Assembly: GCA_020137815.1 (NCBI GenBank)
Contig: CM035353.1
Span: 5,274,733 to 5,338,732 of the forward strand
Length of the DNA: 64,000 bases
Direction of reading: 5' to 3'
Source: Hormiphora californensis
Taxonomy: Eukaryota; Ctenophora; Tentaculata; Cydippida; Pleurobrachiidae
Shown here: positions 31,897-56,262 of the stretch, in pieces
Position numbering within the stretch: the stretch's first letter is position 1
Layout: every line of letters starts with the position of its first letter
Notes under the pieces: generated by a model
Database searches by the model: none
Seen by the model: only the letters and a program-made list of their open reading frames with translations
Told to the model about the DNA's origin: nothing
Program-made: the position numbers and the translations under genes

Positions 31897-33562
31897 TCAT
31901 ACATAATATTTTAACTCCCCACAATCTCTCGCATTGTCGCTAATGGAGGTTATTGTAACAGATGATATACTACTCAAGTCACTTGACAATGGATTGCTAG
32001 ACAACCCACTCTGGTCTTCAGATATCCCCCGATTTAATATTTCCTGTCCTCCTGTTAACCGATTGAGTTCATTCAACTCAAATTTGAGTTCTCTCTCAAC
32101 TTGATTCAGCTGCTCCAGCTCGGAGGTTAATGTTACATTCTGATCATTGTACAGGAGTTGCTCGGTGAAGATACTCTCGCTCATACAGGCCTCCTCCTGA
32201 TAGTCTGACAACAGGGAGGGGGTACTGTAAAACAATCTATCGATCGGCCTAGCACTGTCCCCTATATCAACACCATCAGATATTGCACCAAACACACTTC
32301 TCGTTACGTCAATCCCTGCTGCTCCACTTTGATCCCCACCCTCAACATCGGAGAAGAAGGGACGGTCATCATGGTGTGATGTACTACTGGTGTGATCATC
32401 ATCATGATGTTGTTGATGGTGTGATGTACTACTGGTGTGATCATCATCATGTTGTTGTTGATGGTGTGAAGTACTACTAGAAGAGGTGGGAGAGGATTTA
32501 ACATCATCTGATATATCTGAATCGGCAGTAGTAGGAGATGGGTGGTGATCTTTGGTGACAGGTCGAGAGGTGGGGTGTTCAATTAGGTTTAGTCCCAGGT
32601 TCCTTCTCCTTCGGTTCTCTAGCACCACGTGGTAGACAGAATCTAGAAAAGATTTTAGTGTCGAATTGTTAATCATACTATTATTAAAGCAAATAGGGAA
32701 ATCCTGTGTGACGTTTTTTACCTTATATGGCATTTAGCACGTGCAGGTTTAGAGGTGGACTGTGGAATACTACTGGAGTGGGGCCAGGAATCGGAGCCGT
32801 TGCCAATGGCATGGTTGCTACTATACTGCACGTGCACGTGCATTTGATCTTGCTTTGTTCCAGCTAATATGCTCTCTTCAACAACTATTGATATACGACA
32901 GCGACAATTGGAGTTATTCACGCAAGATCTCACCGCCATTCTCTACTTTTCCATACACTGAGGGGTTTAAATGCAGCAACACCAAAAGAAGTGCAGAGAG
33001 AACGAACAAGACGTTAGAGGTTGAACAGAACCGATGATCAATCTCAGTAAGTTCTTTTATAACTTTGATCGCCGGATCATCATCTGACGTTCTGAAACCA
33101 GAAACTCGCAGCGATCCCGCCTGAGCTCCTTCTACGGTACCGTTACTTAAGATGGGATAGTGCATGTCATTAGTTAGACTGATGATGTCAGTGTTCCCTA
33201 ATCCAGCTACCAATACCATTTCCCCGAAATTCGCCCGTAGGGCGAACGGGTTTACTAGTACTAACAATACATCAAATTACTATTCTAAATTACATTGTAG
33301 TTGATCCTAACTTGATTCCTATTACCCATTAGCTGCAGTTGGACCTCGATTTACCGGGATACCCTTGGGAAATGGCTTGCCCGTTAAATTGGGGTACGTG
33401 GTTTATCGGGGTACGACTGTACTTACCTTTATCATCATGTCGCTCACTATCCCCTGCTCCAGCTGCTACCATTTGGAGTATGGGCGCCCAGTTGCTCGCT
33501 CCTTCAAAGTTACTTGGTGCCACCGCCCGAGAAGACCGCCCTAACTTGTGGTGGTGATCCAT
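31897..33562 (-). CDS. Unknown single-pass membrane protein (model tentative)
   Basis: Proposed exons on the minus strand: 33427-33562, 32947-33260 and 31897-32703; 418 residues, phases consistent. The 269-codon last exon is the best supported: DFPICFNNS, a YHVVLENRRRR basic stretch, a His/Asp/Ser-rich low-complexity region, and a coiled-coil-like LTSELEQLNQVERELK near the C-terminus. The middle exon encodes a hydrophobic segment (about residues 128-144) next to DDPAIKVIKELTEID. The first exon (MDHHHKLGRS) overlaps the last exon of the neighbouring gene in another frame, so the two models could instead be parts of one gene. The splice acceptor before the middle exon is weak. I do not recognise the family. 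Confidence 0.45.
33336..33419. mobile_element. CAGTCGGACC MITE, diverged copy
   Basis: CAGTTGGACCTCGATTTACC at the left and GTACGACTG at the right, with TA after the right end. It sits in the short first intron of the tentative gene at 31897-33562. Confidence 0.75.
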
Positions 33563-35170
33563 TCTGCCCCGTCCTGAATTTGTCTAGTTCTTGGTTGGTC
33601 TTTTCATTTAGTTCTTGGTTGGTCGCTGGTACTGCCCTGTACAAATATCGTTTTGTTCAATAACTTACCGTTATAAATTGTTCACGGAAAATGATAATGA
33701 GTTACCTTTTTCGTATTAACTCCCATCGTTGACTCCTGTACATGTTTACAGCAGCCTGTTCCGCCATTGTATCTGTTTCAACCTTGACTTCCTCGTTCCC
33801 CCTGAAAGGTTGTGTGTATAATTTCCTGTACATTTTCGGAAGAAACGCATAATTATGTGGTAAACAAAATGTACAATGTACAATGTACGTACAGAATTAC
33901 ATTATGCTCACATGTCGTGTTTGAAGCGTTTAAGTGCTCTTGTAAGTTCAAACAACTTTAATTCCCCTGACTCCCTTGGTGTCGCGGTCACCGCTACTGC
34001 ACTGGCAGCACCAACTGACTCCTGAGCTTCTCTCCTCCTCCTCCTTGAAACATGGCGCTCCTCATCTTGCTGCCTCTTCGCGATAACAACAACATCTGAG
34101 TTGTGACTCCCTAACGATGCATGTTGTTCATTTTGTTTCATGCTGGCAGACTGTAATTCCGATTTAGGAGCCGCCCTTTGAGGCAAGTATTCCGATTTAG
34201 GAGCCGCCCTTTGAGGCAAGTATTCCGATTTAGGAGCCGCCCTTTGAGGCAAGTATTCCGATTTAGGAGCCGCCCTTTGAGGCAAGTATTCCGATTTAGG
34301 AGCCGCCCTTTGAGGCAAGTATTCCGATTTAGGAGCCACCCTTTGAGGCGAGTATTCCGATTTGAGAGCCACCCTTTGAGTCAAGTCTGGTTTCTGTAAG
34401 GCTACTCTACAGGTATCTTGTGGTGTATTATGATGTGTATCACTTGAGTTACTTGGAGAACTGCTGTCCTGCTGTTGTAGTGGAAGGTGCTTTGCAACCT
34501 CTTGGTCAGATCTAAAGAATAGTAAGGATTATTACTGGAAGCGTAGTGGTTGTGAGTTTTCACTAATCATCTGTCTGGTACCCTCATACCCACATGTACA
34601 TGTTTCTGGGTGTGGTGAGATAGGGTCGAGCAAGTACCTGTTGTTGTAAGGGGTGTAGTATCAAGATAGGGTCAAGCAAGTACCTGTTGTTGTGAGGGGT
34701 GTGGTAAGACAAGTACCTGTTGTTGTGTGGGGTGTGGTGAGACAAGTACCTGTTATTGTGTGGGGTGTGGTGAGACAAGTACCTGTTGTTGTGAGGGGTG
34801 TGGTGAGACAAGTACCTGTTGTTGTAAGGGGTGTAGTATCAAGATAGGGTCGAGCAAGTATAGTACCTGTTGTGAGGGGTGCTGGGGATGCTGTCTCGCC
34901 ATGGGATGATTCTTCTAAACACTTGATGATACCAACAGTAGTGTATTATCACCACCACTATAGTGAAAAACGTCATGCTCACGATTATAACCGCACACGT
35001 CTGAGGGATTATTAGTTGCAAAGTAGTACTAATTACTACATAGTATAATAACAGATCACTAATTACTACATAGTATAACATATCACTAATTACTACATAG
35101 TATAATAGATCATTATAATTACTGCGTGTATAACAATTGAAGTTAAAAAGCAACGTACCACACTATCCAT
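33510..35170 (-). CDS. Small membrane-anchored protein with 11-residue repeats, unknown function
   Basis: Five exons on the minus strand: 35159-35170, 34867-35000, 33912-34511, 33706-33801 and 33510-33636; 322 residues, phases consistent. The N-terminus is only MDSV, directly followed by a hydrophobic helix (TCAVIIVSMTFFTIVVVII) and a Cys/Arg-containing juxtamembrane part, so it should be a short-headed anchored protein with a long cytoplasmic tail. The tail has about seven copies of P-Q-R-A-A-P-K-S-E-Y-L, then a basic RRRRR stretch and a helical FELTRALKRFK. If the third exon is not spliced at GACAT|GTGAGC, the protein ends at a stop at 33908-33910. The ending of the gene is uncertain because the last exon overlaps another candidate exon in a different frame. 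Family not recognised. Confidence 0.55.
34615..34866. repeat. Minisatellite made of copies of a splice donor
   Basis: Six units of 34-46 bp each contain, on the gene strand, ACAACAACAGGTACTTG. This is a copy of the end of exon 2 and its donor (the real one, CACAACAG|GTACTATAC, at 34867). Confidence 0.85.
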
Positions 35171-35310
35171 GATTGGCTGCAGGGAAGTATAATAGTTGAA
35201 CTGAGCTGGAGTAAGAAAGCATACAAAGTAGTCACTCAATGAGAGGCAGATAGTGTGTGTTATAGACCTGCACTCTACAGCTGTCGTTTCGATGAGTGAG
35301 AGTGATGGGA

Positions 35311-35364
<54 letters not shown>

Positions 35365-35933
35365 TGAGAAAGAGAGAGTGGGAGTGATGGGAAGAGAGAG
35401 ATAGAGTGGGAGAGAGTGAGAGTAAAATAACGATTGATAGTTGAAGACACCACTACAAGGATGAGAGGAGATAAAAGAAAAAACCTTCAGTAGAGCTCGA
35501 CTCTTGACTTAGAGAGAGAGAAGATCGTGAGATATGTGAGGAGAAAGGAGGGAGAAATACAAAGAGAAAAAAAAGTAAAGATATTCAAAGTGAAGAAGGT
35601 GAGAGAGCATGAATGAGAGTAGGGCTCTGAAAGAACTTACTCAGATTGACTTGGACCACAAAACTATAGTCCACGAGGAAGAGGGCAGGAACAAATTTGT
35701 GTAGACAATTGCTCATACTCTCGGTATCCTTCTGACAGCTGAGATACTAAGAAGTGATCGATAAGTATTAGGTACGAATCTGACTCTCTACTCAAACTGC
35801 TCAGTATATCTATATCTCTCTACTATACTCACAGTCGATACAGATGACTATAGGTCAACGTCAGAATAGTAGCTCCAATAACGTCTCGTATCTATCTCTC
35901 TTCTCTCTCTATTCTACTCTTCCTCTCTGCTCA

Positions 35934-35989
<56 letters not shown>

Positions 35990-36242
35990 CTCTCGTTTTT
36001 CTCTCTGCATGCATAATGATTATTTATGTGAACATATATATTTGATAGAATTGTTGAGAAATCTTGAAGAAGCTTAGCCAAATGAGTTTTAGTTGACCGA
36101 TCGTGTCAACTATAATGGTTATTAATGAACATTAACTAATGAACATTAATCAATCATACTATTACGGGCTTGCTAGTAAACATCAATAATTAATGAACAT
36201 CAATTAATGAAAATTAACCTGATTATATTCCACTTAGATAGA
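35171..36242. other. Intergenic region between divergent genes
   Basis: It separates the minus-strand membrane-protein gene from the plus-strand LEM gene and so should hold both promoters. It contains a GA-rich tract (35310-35362) and a (CT)n tract (35937-35986), and repeated AATTAATGAACATTAAT words near 36120-36215. No core promoter motif could be assigned. Confidence 0.5.
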
Positions 36243-36932
36243 ATGACCTCTCTAGAACTCTTAACACACCGCGAGTTGAAAGAGGAACTTATAGCACTGG
36301 GTTATACACCAAGTAAGTAGTGTGTTTGTTTGTGTGTCAGCTGTACTTTACTCTCTATTTTCACTCTGGATATAATATGAGAATCATGGGCCATGGACTC
36401 CACTCCTTTCTTCCCCTAGTAGGGGACCCCTATTATAGGGGTAGGGCCCTACCCTTCTTCCGACTCCCCCACTCCCCCACACTAATCCCTCCCCCCTCCC
36501 CAGTCCCCTTCCCCTCCTTTCTTCCCCTAGTAGGGGACCCCTACCCTACCCTTCCCTTCCTTCTTCCGACTCCCCCACTCTACCACACTAATCCCTTCCC
36601 CAGCTGGCCCTATCACTGACACTACCCGCCGAGTGTATGAGATGAAGTTTGAAGAGCTCAGTGGGGGGCCAGGATCAGGTCCTGATGAGGAGCTATCTCA
36701 CGAAGAGGAAGCATCTCAAGAGGAGGAGGAGGAGGATCTTGCGAGGGCCAGCCCGGGCCGTCTGACGAGGCCTGTTCAACGTATCAAATCCACCAGTGCT
36801 CCTGTACCGGACCCCATGCCACCAAAAGCAGCAGGAAAGCAGGAACACCAACCCAGTTGGAAGGTGCGAGTTGCTTTCTTCCTTGCCACTGCCATCGCCA
36901 TCTACTTCTACCTCAACTTTATAGCAGTATGA
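36243..36932 (+). CDS. LEM-domain inner nuclear membrane protein, emerin/LEMD-like
   Basis: Two exons, 36243-36312 and 36604-36932, give 132 residues. Residues 1-43 form a LEM domain: LTHRELKEELIALGYTP, then GPITDTTRRVYE, which is the diagnostic G-P-I-T-x-x-T-R-x-x-Y-E block. Then come an acidic Glu-rich stretch, a basic Pro-rich part and a single hydrophobic C-terminal helix (VAFFLATAIAIYFYLNFIAV). LEM domains bind BAF (BANF1) and tie chromatin to the nuclear lamina; a C-terminal anchor is as in emerin and LEMD1. It is shorter than emerin (254) and close to LEMD1 in size. The donor is CCAA|GTAAGT and the acceptor CCCCAG|CTGG. Confidence 0.92.
36420..36602. repeat. Duplicated block in the LEM-gene intron
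   Basis: CTTTCTTCCCCTAGTAGGGG and CTTCCGACTCCCCCACTC occur twice within about 110 bp. The intron's 3' part is strongly C/T-rich. Confidence 0.75.
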
Positions 36933-37181
36933 AGAGGTTGGGTGTTGTCCTTTTGTAATCGTATTGGTTAGGGAACAAGAGAGGGATGAATGATGATGCA
37001 TGTCAGACTGTCTTTTTCAAAATTACACACTTTTGTTAACTAATTAACATTATTTTACAATGTAATTAATATATTATTTCTTGGTTTGAAACAACTGCCT
37101 CTTTTTATTAAACTCCCCTGCCACAACGCTGACCCCATACCACATGTCTTGATTCTCCCATGATCCCTATTTTAGTGTAAC

Positions 37182-38072
37182 ATGGCAAAAAGAATTGGCG
37201 TAATAAGGCAGAGCGCCAGTTGTATCCTAATCAACAAATTACCGACCGGTCAGCGCTGTTCTAAAGGCATCTTCGATTACCGGGTGTTATTCGTGAAACG
37301 CAGCCAAAATATGAAATCATGGCCGGGTGCATTAGTCTTCCCAGGTGGTAACTTGGATAAAGAGGAAATGACGTCAGAAAGTTTCACTCCCCTTTCCTCC
37401 TTACCACGGGGACCAACACCCTGCTCGAGGGAGTTGGTTTATCGGCGTGCCGCCCTTCGTGAGCTACAGGAAGAGACATCCTACACTAACAACTCCGTGA
37501 CTACCGCTGATCTCGTCCCGTGGAGTTTATGGCAAACCCCTGTTGCCCTACCAGTACGATTTAACTCCCCCATGTTCGCCCTTTTCGCTCCGTCCACAAC
37601 CCCGCTGCAACCACAGGAGGGAGAAATAGAGTCGCTTCATTGGCTCTCTCCCCTGGAGCTAATCTCAAACCCTGAACTTACTGTTGCACCTCCCCAAATT
37701 ACTGACTCCCTAAAACTCTTCCCTCACCAGACATTCAGTGGGTTGAAGGAGTTTGCGGTACACAGGTACAGGGACCACACAACACACCAATGTACACCTG
37801 TTTTAGTTAGATTTAATGACGGGATGACTGCTATTTTCCCCGGAGACTCCTTTTACGAGGAAGCAACACGTTTGCAGTTGGCAGATTTGAAACGGCCATT
37901 GGAATTTGATTGTAGCACGACTGAGAATGAGGAAAATCAGGGTGTGTTAATGAGGTCAGTTTTGAGTAAATCTGGTGAGAGGGTGTTTAGAGGAACGGGC
38001 GATTGGGATGGCCATCCAATGAGGAAAGTTGTTGACTTAGGATCAATTAAAATTAAACAATTGGAAAAGTAG
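37182..38072 (+). CDS. NUDT19: Nudix hydrolase, NUDT19-like (CoA diphosphatase family)
   Basis: A single-exon ORF of 296 codons. Residues about 32-60 read VLFVKRSQ then WPGALVFPGGNLD, the start of the NUDT19-type Nudix domain. The Nudix helix is split by the insertion typical of this subfamily, with RRAALRELQEET (about 88-99) supplying the R-E-x-x-E-E metal-binding residues. LHWLSPLE and a Pro-rich C-terminal half follow as in the family. NUDT19 proteins cleave coenzyme A and acyl-CoA to 3',5'-ADP and phosphopantetheine, in peroxisomes or mitochondria. No clear C-terminal peroxisome signal (ends KQLEK). Size is somewhat smaller than mammalian NUDT19 (about 360-375). The ATG at 37182 gives MAKRIGVIRQSAS; the first Met is the likely start. 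Confidence 0.9.
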   Translation: MAKRIGVIRQSASCILINKLPTGQRCSKGIFDYRVLFVKRSQNMKSWPGALVFPGGNLDKEEMTSESFTPLSSLPRGPTPCSRELVYRRAALRELQEETSYTNNSVTTADLVPWSLWQTPVALPVRFNSPMFALFAPSTTPLQPQEGEIESLHWLSPLELISNPELTVAPPQITDSLKLFPHQTFSGLKEFAVHRYRDHTTHQCTPVLVRFNDGMTAIFPGDSFYEEATRLQLADLKRPLEFDCSTTENEENQGVLMRSVLSKSGERVFRGTGDWDGHPMRKVVDLGSIKIKQLEK

Positions 38073-38432
38073 TCAATTATTTCTTAACTTTTGGGGATGA
38101 TTTTATTGATGATGTGTGTGTCTGTAAATACCGTTCGTGATATTTTTATAGATTCTTTTGTTTGTGCTCTAAATTTCTGTTTTTTCTCCTTTTATTTTAA
38201 AATGTTTCCCCTCATAATTTAGAAATGACAGATTCAATGGTCGACTGAAGGCCAACACCGGTGAAATAAGATGGGACCAGTATGACTTCCTTAGGGGGTG
38301 AGTCTAACCACCATCTTTTTTCCCTGCTCTCTCCCTCTTTTTTTTCTTTCTACTTCCTTTGCAACATTTGGTCGCTGCTCTCGGATTTACCCTTCTTGCT
38401 TTATCTTTATAGCTGTAGCGGCCCCCACCGTT

Positions 38433-39396
38433 ATGAGTGGGAATACTAGTCGAGTGAGGGTGAGTGGCAGTCTGTCATTGAATGACATTGAGCTTGAAAA
38501 CATTCATGTTGAAACTGTCGAATTGATTGAGGCACTCACGGCGATGGCTGGAACACGTCCAAGTACGGGCGTGTTTAGTGGAGAATATAACGGTGCAGAA
38601 GAGAGCTTGTGGGACTCCTTGTCCACCCCTTCGAAGTATAAACTTGAAAAGGTGAGTCAGAAGGATTTAGTTGAGTGGGTGGAGATGGCAGGAAGGCTAT
38701 TGATTGAGAGGGTGTACCCTGTGATGAAGAGTCAGTATAGTGTAGCTAAGAAGTGTAGTGAGGTAGAGAAGAAGTTGATGGAGCGTCAGGAGGAACTAAT
38801 CTCTGCTCAAAGAGCATTGGTCGGAGCCCAGGCGCAGTTAGTGAAGCTGCAGGAGCAACTACTTGAGAAGAGGGAGCAAGTCATCACTGATGTGAAGACA
38901 ACGGCAAAGGAGGAGATGCGAAGCTTCTCTACTGTTCTGAAGAAGGAGTGTGAGACATCCCTCGCTCCTCAACGGATACAGCGGGCTGTAGCTGCAGCCA
39001 GCGAGGACAGATCTTGTAACATTGTCATCTACGGACTGACTGACAGTCCTGGAGACAAAGAAGAACTACTACCGGAGTTGTGGACAACGCTGGCAGAGAA
39101 GCCCTTGGTAAAGAGTGCTCAGCGGTTGGGGAGATTCATAGCGGGTCAGACTAAGACCCATGAAGATATCCCTGGCAAGCAAGGAGATGCAGTCGTGTAT
39201 TCTTGGTAAGAAGACACGACTTAGAGAGAGTGAAGTGTTTTCCCGAGTTTATATCTCTCCCGACCTTACTTCTGAGGAGAGAGCGGCCCGGGCGGTCCTA
39301 GTGAAGAAGTTAAAAGAGGAGAAGGAGCGGAGCCCTGTGAAGTCGTTTAGGATCAAAGGAGGCGAGGTGGTGGAGGTCTCCTCGGGGACACAATAG
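38433..39396 (+). pseudogene. LINE ORF1p-like fragment with a frameshift
   Basis: A frame from an ATG at 38433 encodes a long coiled-coil (about 38740-38920), then RSCNIVIYGL and KPLVKSAQRLGRF, the hallmark of LINE ORF1-type RNA-binding domains found in many invertebrate elements. The frame ends at 39209, but the homologous part continues in the +1 frame at 39160-39396 with RLRESEVFSRVYISPDLT and EERAARAVLVKKL. The switch lies near 39150, where the family normally has an R-P-x-K motif. This is most simply a one-base frameshift in a decayed element; no RT follows before nischarin begins. Confidence 0.75.
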
Positions 39397-39673
39397 TACT
39401 TACTGTGAGTGCTATTCATTTAAGTTTCTTCTTTTTCATTTATTTCATTAAATTGCCTTCTTTGTTTGCTATAGTGTTCCTGTTGTTAACTATTAGACCA
39501 GCAGGAACATTCCAACGGGTCCATTACTAAAGTGGATTCCAAGCTACTTCAGCTAAACCTTGTCAAAGGTAAACTCTCTCTCTCTTGCCCCTCTCTCTAT
39601 CTCTCTTTCTCACTATCTCCCCTCTCTCTTCCCCGTAGGTTCACTTCCCGACTCCTCGAGTGGCTTGTGGCGG

Positions 39674-53000
<13,327 letters not shown>

Positions 53001-53477
53001 CATGACCGTTTAGTTAAAACATCGTTTAGATCATGTTGCCATGTGGTTTCTTGTTAAGGATTGGGAGGAATTACTAAACAGTTATACAATAAGCAGTCAG
53101 TTAGGACATGTATGGATATTTTTTTAGTCTCATTTACTGAAACACGTTATCAAAATCATGATTTAAATTGAATACCAAAGAAATTTATTATACAGTGTAG
53201 TGTGATAAAATGTAATTTTACAAAAGTCTGGATAAAATAATGCTCAAAACAATAGCCATAGTAATACAGTTGGACCCCGATTTAACGGGATGCCCAAGCG
53301 AAAGGTTTTAGCCCGGTAATTTGTGGTCTGATTGCTATCAATGTTTAGAAAATTGTTGAATGTAAAATACCATGAATCTCATTTGGCAGATTGTGGCCCC
53401 CCGTTTGATATGTTATATTTTCTGTCAGTAAATGTGACCTTTTCGTTTCCCTTTATTATACCAACCCCTATCACCCA
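53001..53477. other. 3' flank of nischarin
   Basis: No gene seen. It contains a diverged CAGTCGGACC MITE at 53267-53334 (CAGTTGGACCCCGATTTAAC at the left, TA before it). Confidence 0.6.
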
Positions 53478-53481
53478 TTAA

Positions 53482-54784
53482 GGGTACACCTGGCGTTTTT
53501 CATCATCGAGTGCCCAACCAAATGACTTCACCAGGGTTTAGGCCATACAAAATGGACCTCAAATATGCAATTTTAGCCCTAAATTCGAATTCATATTTTT
53601 GCTACAGCCTATTTTCAAAGTGGAGTTTTTTCAACTTTTGTTGGAATTTTTAACCTCAGGACCACTTTTTTAGAGATAAAAACATTAAATTCTTGGAATT
53701 TGAAGAGAATATAAAGGTGAATAAGCCCAAAGAAGGATTTTTGAAATGGAGCTTATTTCTGGCCATGAGAACGGTTTACTTTTTTGCTTCTTTGACACGC
53801 TGGCTGAGAATGTTCCCATGCTTCATTAGAGATGAAAATCTGGAAATAGTTGCTCAAAACGATTATCTATGTGGCCCAAAAATTTTGGAACTTTCCCGCC
53901 AAAGATGCGGTGTACAGAGCTTGTTTTGTGAAACCCGTCTTTTTGAAAAAGAGGGAAATTCCCTGTATCTCAAAAACGGATGATCGTAGAGACCTGCGAC
54001 CAAGCTTAATCGATTCAGAAGGTCCGATTTTGGGGGGGTCTTCTGAGAGACATTTTGCTCCTACTCCAACCGTTTTTGCTGTAATTGCGAAAAACCAATT
54101 CTATGAAAAGGGGGAACAACTCTATTCCAGTAGCCTGCTTCGGGCTGATTTCCCCCTTACTTGCTAATACCTTTTTCACAATTACAGCAAAAACGGTTGG
54201 AGTAGGAGCAAAATGTCTCTCAGAAGACCCCCCCAAAATCGGACCTTCTGAATCGATTAAGCTTGGTCGCAGGTCTCTACGATCATCCGTTTTTGAGATA
54301 CAGGGAATTTCCCTCTTTTTCAAAAAGACGGGTTTCACAAAACAAGCTCTGTACACCGCATCTTTGGCGGGAAAGTTCCAAAATTTTTGGGCCACATAGA
54401 TAATCGTTTTGAGCAACTATTTCCAGATTTTCATCTCTAATGAAGCATGGGAACATTCTCAGCCAGCGTGTCAAAGAAGCAAAAAAGTAAACCGTTCTCA
54501 TGGCCAGAAATAAGCTCCATTTCAAAAATCCTTCTTTGGGCTTATTCACCTTTATATTCTCTTCAAATTCCAAGAATTTAATGTTTTTATCTCAAAAAAA
54601 GTGGTCCTGAGGTTAAAAATTCCAACAAAAGTTGAAAAAACTCCACTTTGAAAATAGGCTGTAGCAAAAATATGAATTCGAATTTAGGGCTAAAATTGCA
54701 TATTTGAGGTCCATTTTGTATGGCCTAAACCCTGGTGAAGTCATTTGGTTGGGCACTCGATGATGAAAAACGCCAGGTGTACCC
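53482..54784. mobile_element. 1303-bp TTAA-flanked foldback element, copy 2
   Basis: Same ends and same length as 3291-4593, TTAA at 53478-53481 and 54785-54788. Its asymmetric loop is in reverse orientation compared with copy 1, so it is inserted the other way round. The arms of each copy match each other more exactly than they match the other copy at several positions (for example TTGCTACAGCC in both arms here and TTGGTACAGCC in both arms of copy 1). Confidence 0.92.
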
Positions 54785-55124
54785 TTAAATCCCCCTGTTA
54801 AATTATATTATACTAGGGAACCCCTCAAGTAGAGCCCCCGTCGACTACAAAACTGCAAAAGTTACCAAGAACAGTGAGAATCACCCTTGTGCACGATTTT
54901 TAGACGTTTTACGTCATAACTCGGCCATTTCTCAACCATTTTCTCCAAGGAGCACCCCTCTCACCCGCTGCACCAACCCGCACGTGCAGCCTTCAATCAC
55001 CCGCTGCGTAGGGGCTATGACACCTTGGCAACCCCCTCTATTTGTACGTGTAGATACTCCATCATACTCCTCACTACGACGTTCATCCCTAGCTCTAACC
55101 TATAATATCCCCCTGTTAAATAGG

Positions 55125-56217
55125 ATGGTACTAGTGAGACGAGCTGACCATGCTGGATCTTGGTACAGCAGTAGTAAAACTAAACTTGGTAAGTACATTC
55201 ATCCCCTGTCAGGCCAATGCTCTGACCACAGTTCTCGCGCGCTCCGCGAATGGGTCAGGCCAATGGGTCAGGCCAATGCTCTGACAGTTCATCCCCACCC
55301 TTTCTTTCTACAATATATCCGATCCGATTGCTAATAGTGCAACCATCCAAAGAAATGTATGCAGGGATATGTAGTTAGATGTGATTTGCTCTTGGCTAGA
55401 CCAGTTCTATATGCAGTTTTATATGCAGAGTCTCGCCTTAACCAAGACGAACAGTATAACTATACTTAAACCCGATTAACTGGGATAACGGGCGACAGGG
55501 GCGCTGCACTGGCCACTGGCCTCAACTCAGGCCCTGTCGAGTTGAGGCCAGTGCATGGGGCCTGATTCATGGTTTAGTATAAGAGTGTAATATCCAATAT
55601 ATCCTACAGATAGAGAACTGAGTGACTGGTTGGCGGCAGCTACGCCTGATACAAAACACTACTCAGCCAAAGCAATAATTTCCCCGCACGCAGGTGAAGT
55701 CAGATTGTTTTTAAAGTTGTCACCCCCAAATGCACGCCTAGATGTGAAATTTATCATTTTGACGTGCACAGTGCATACGCAAAAACCAGCACACGAGAAT
55801 TGGGGGCCACAAAATTAAAAAATCTGATTTTATTTAAGTATTCAAATGGCTGCAGCTCATTCAGTTGATAATTTGTAACATATGGATTCATGATTTCTGT
55901 ATAGTTTTAGATGGAAGACCTTTTTGTCTTTTTTGGAAGCTTGTTCATCCACCCTGCCATCATTTCAGGGTTAGCTTATTGTGGTAAAACAGGCGCATAC
56001 GGATTCAAGTGCATCAATCCCTCTACGACTACACGAATAATTGTGCTGGGACCGAGTCACAACAAATATCTGACAGGTATAACAGTTGAGAGGGATATAT
56101 TATAATATCTTCATGTTGATTTGATTCAGTATACCGTACTGAGTACGGCGCTTTTGCCTCAGAGGTAAGATTATGAATAAGAGAGAGGGAGAGAGAAACG
56201 AGAGAAAGTTTCTCAGA

Positions 56218-56262
<45 letters not shown>

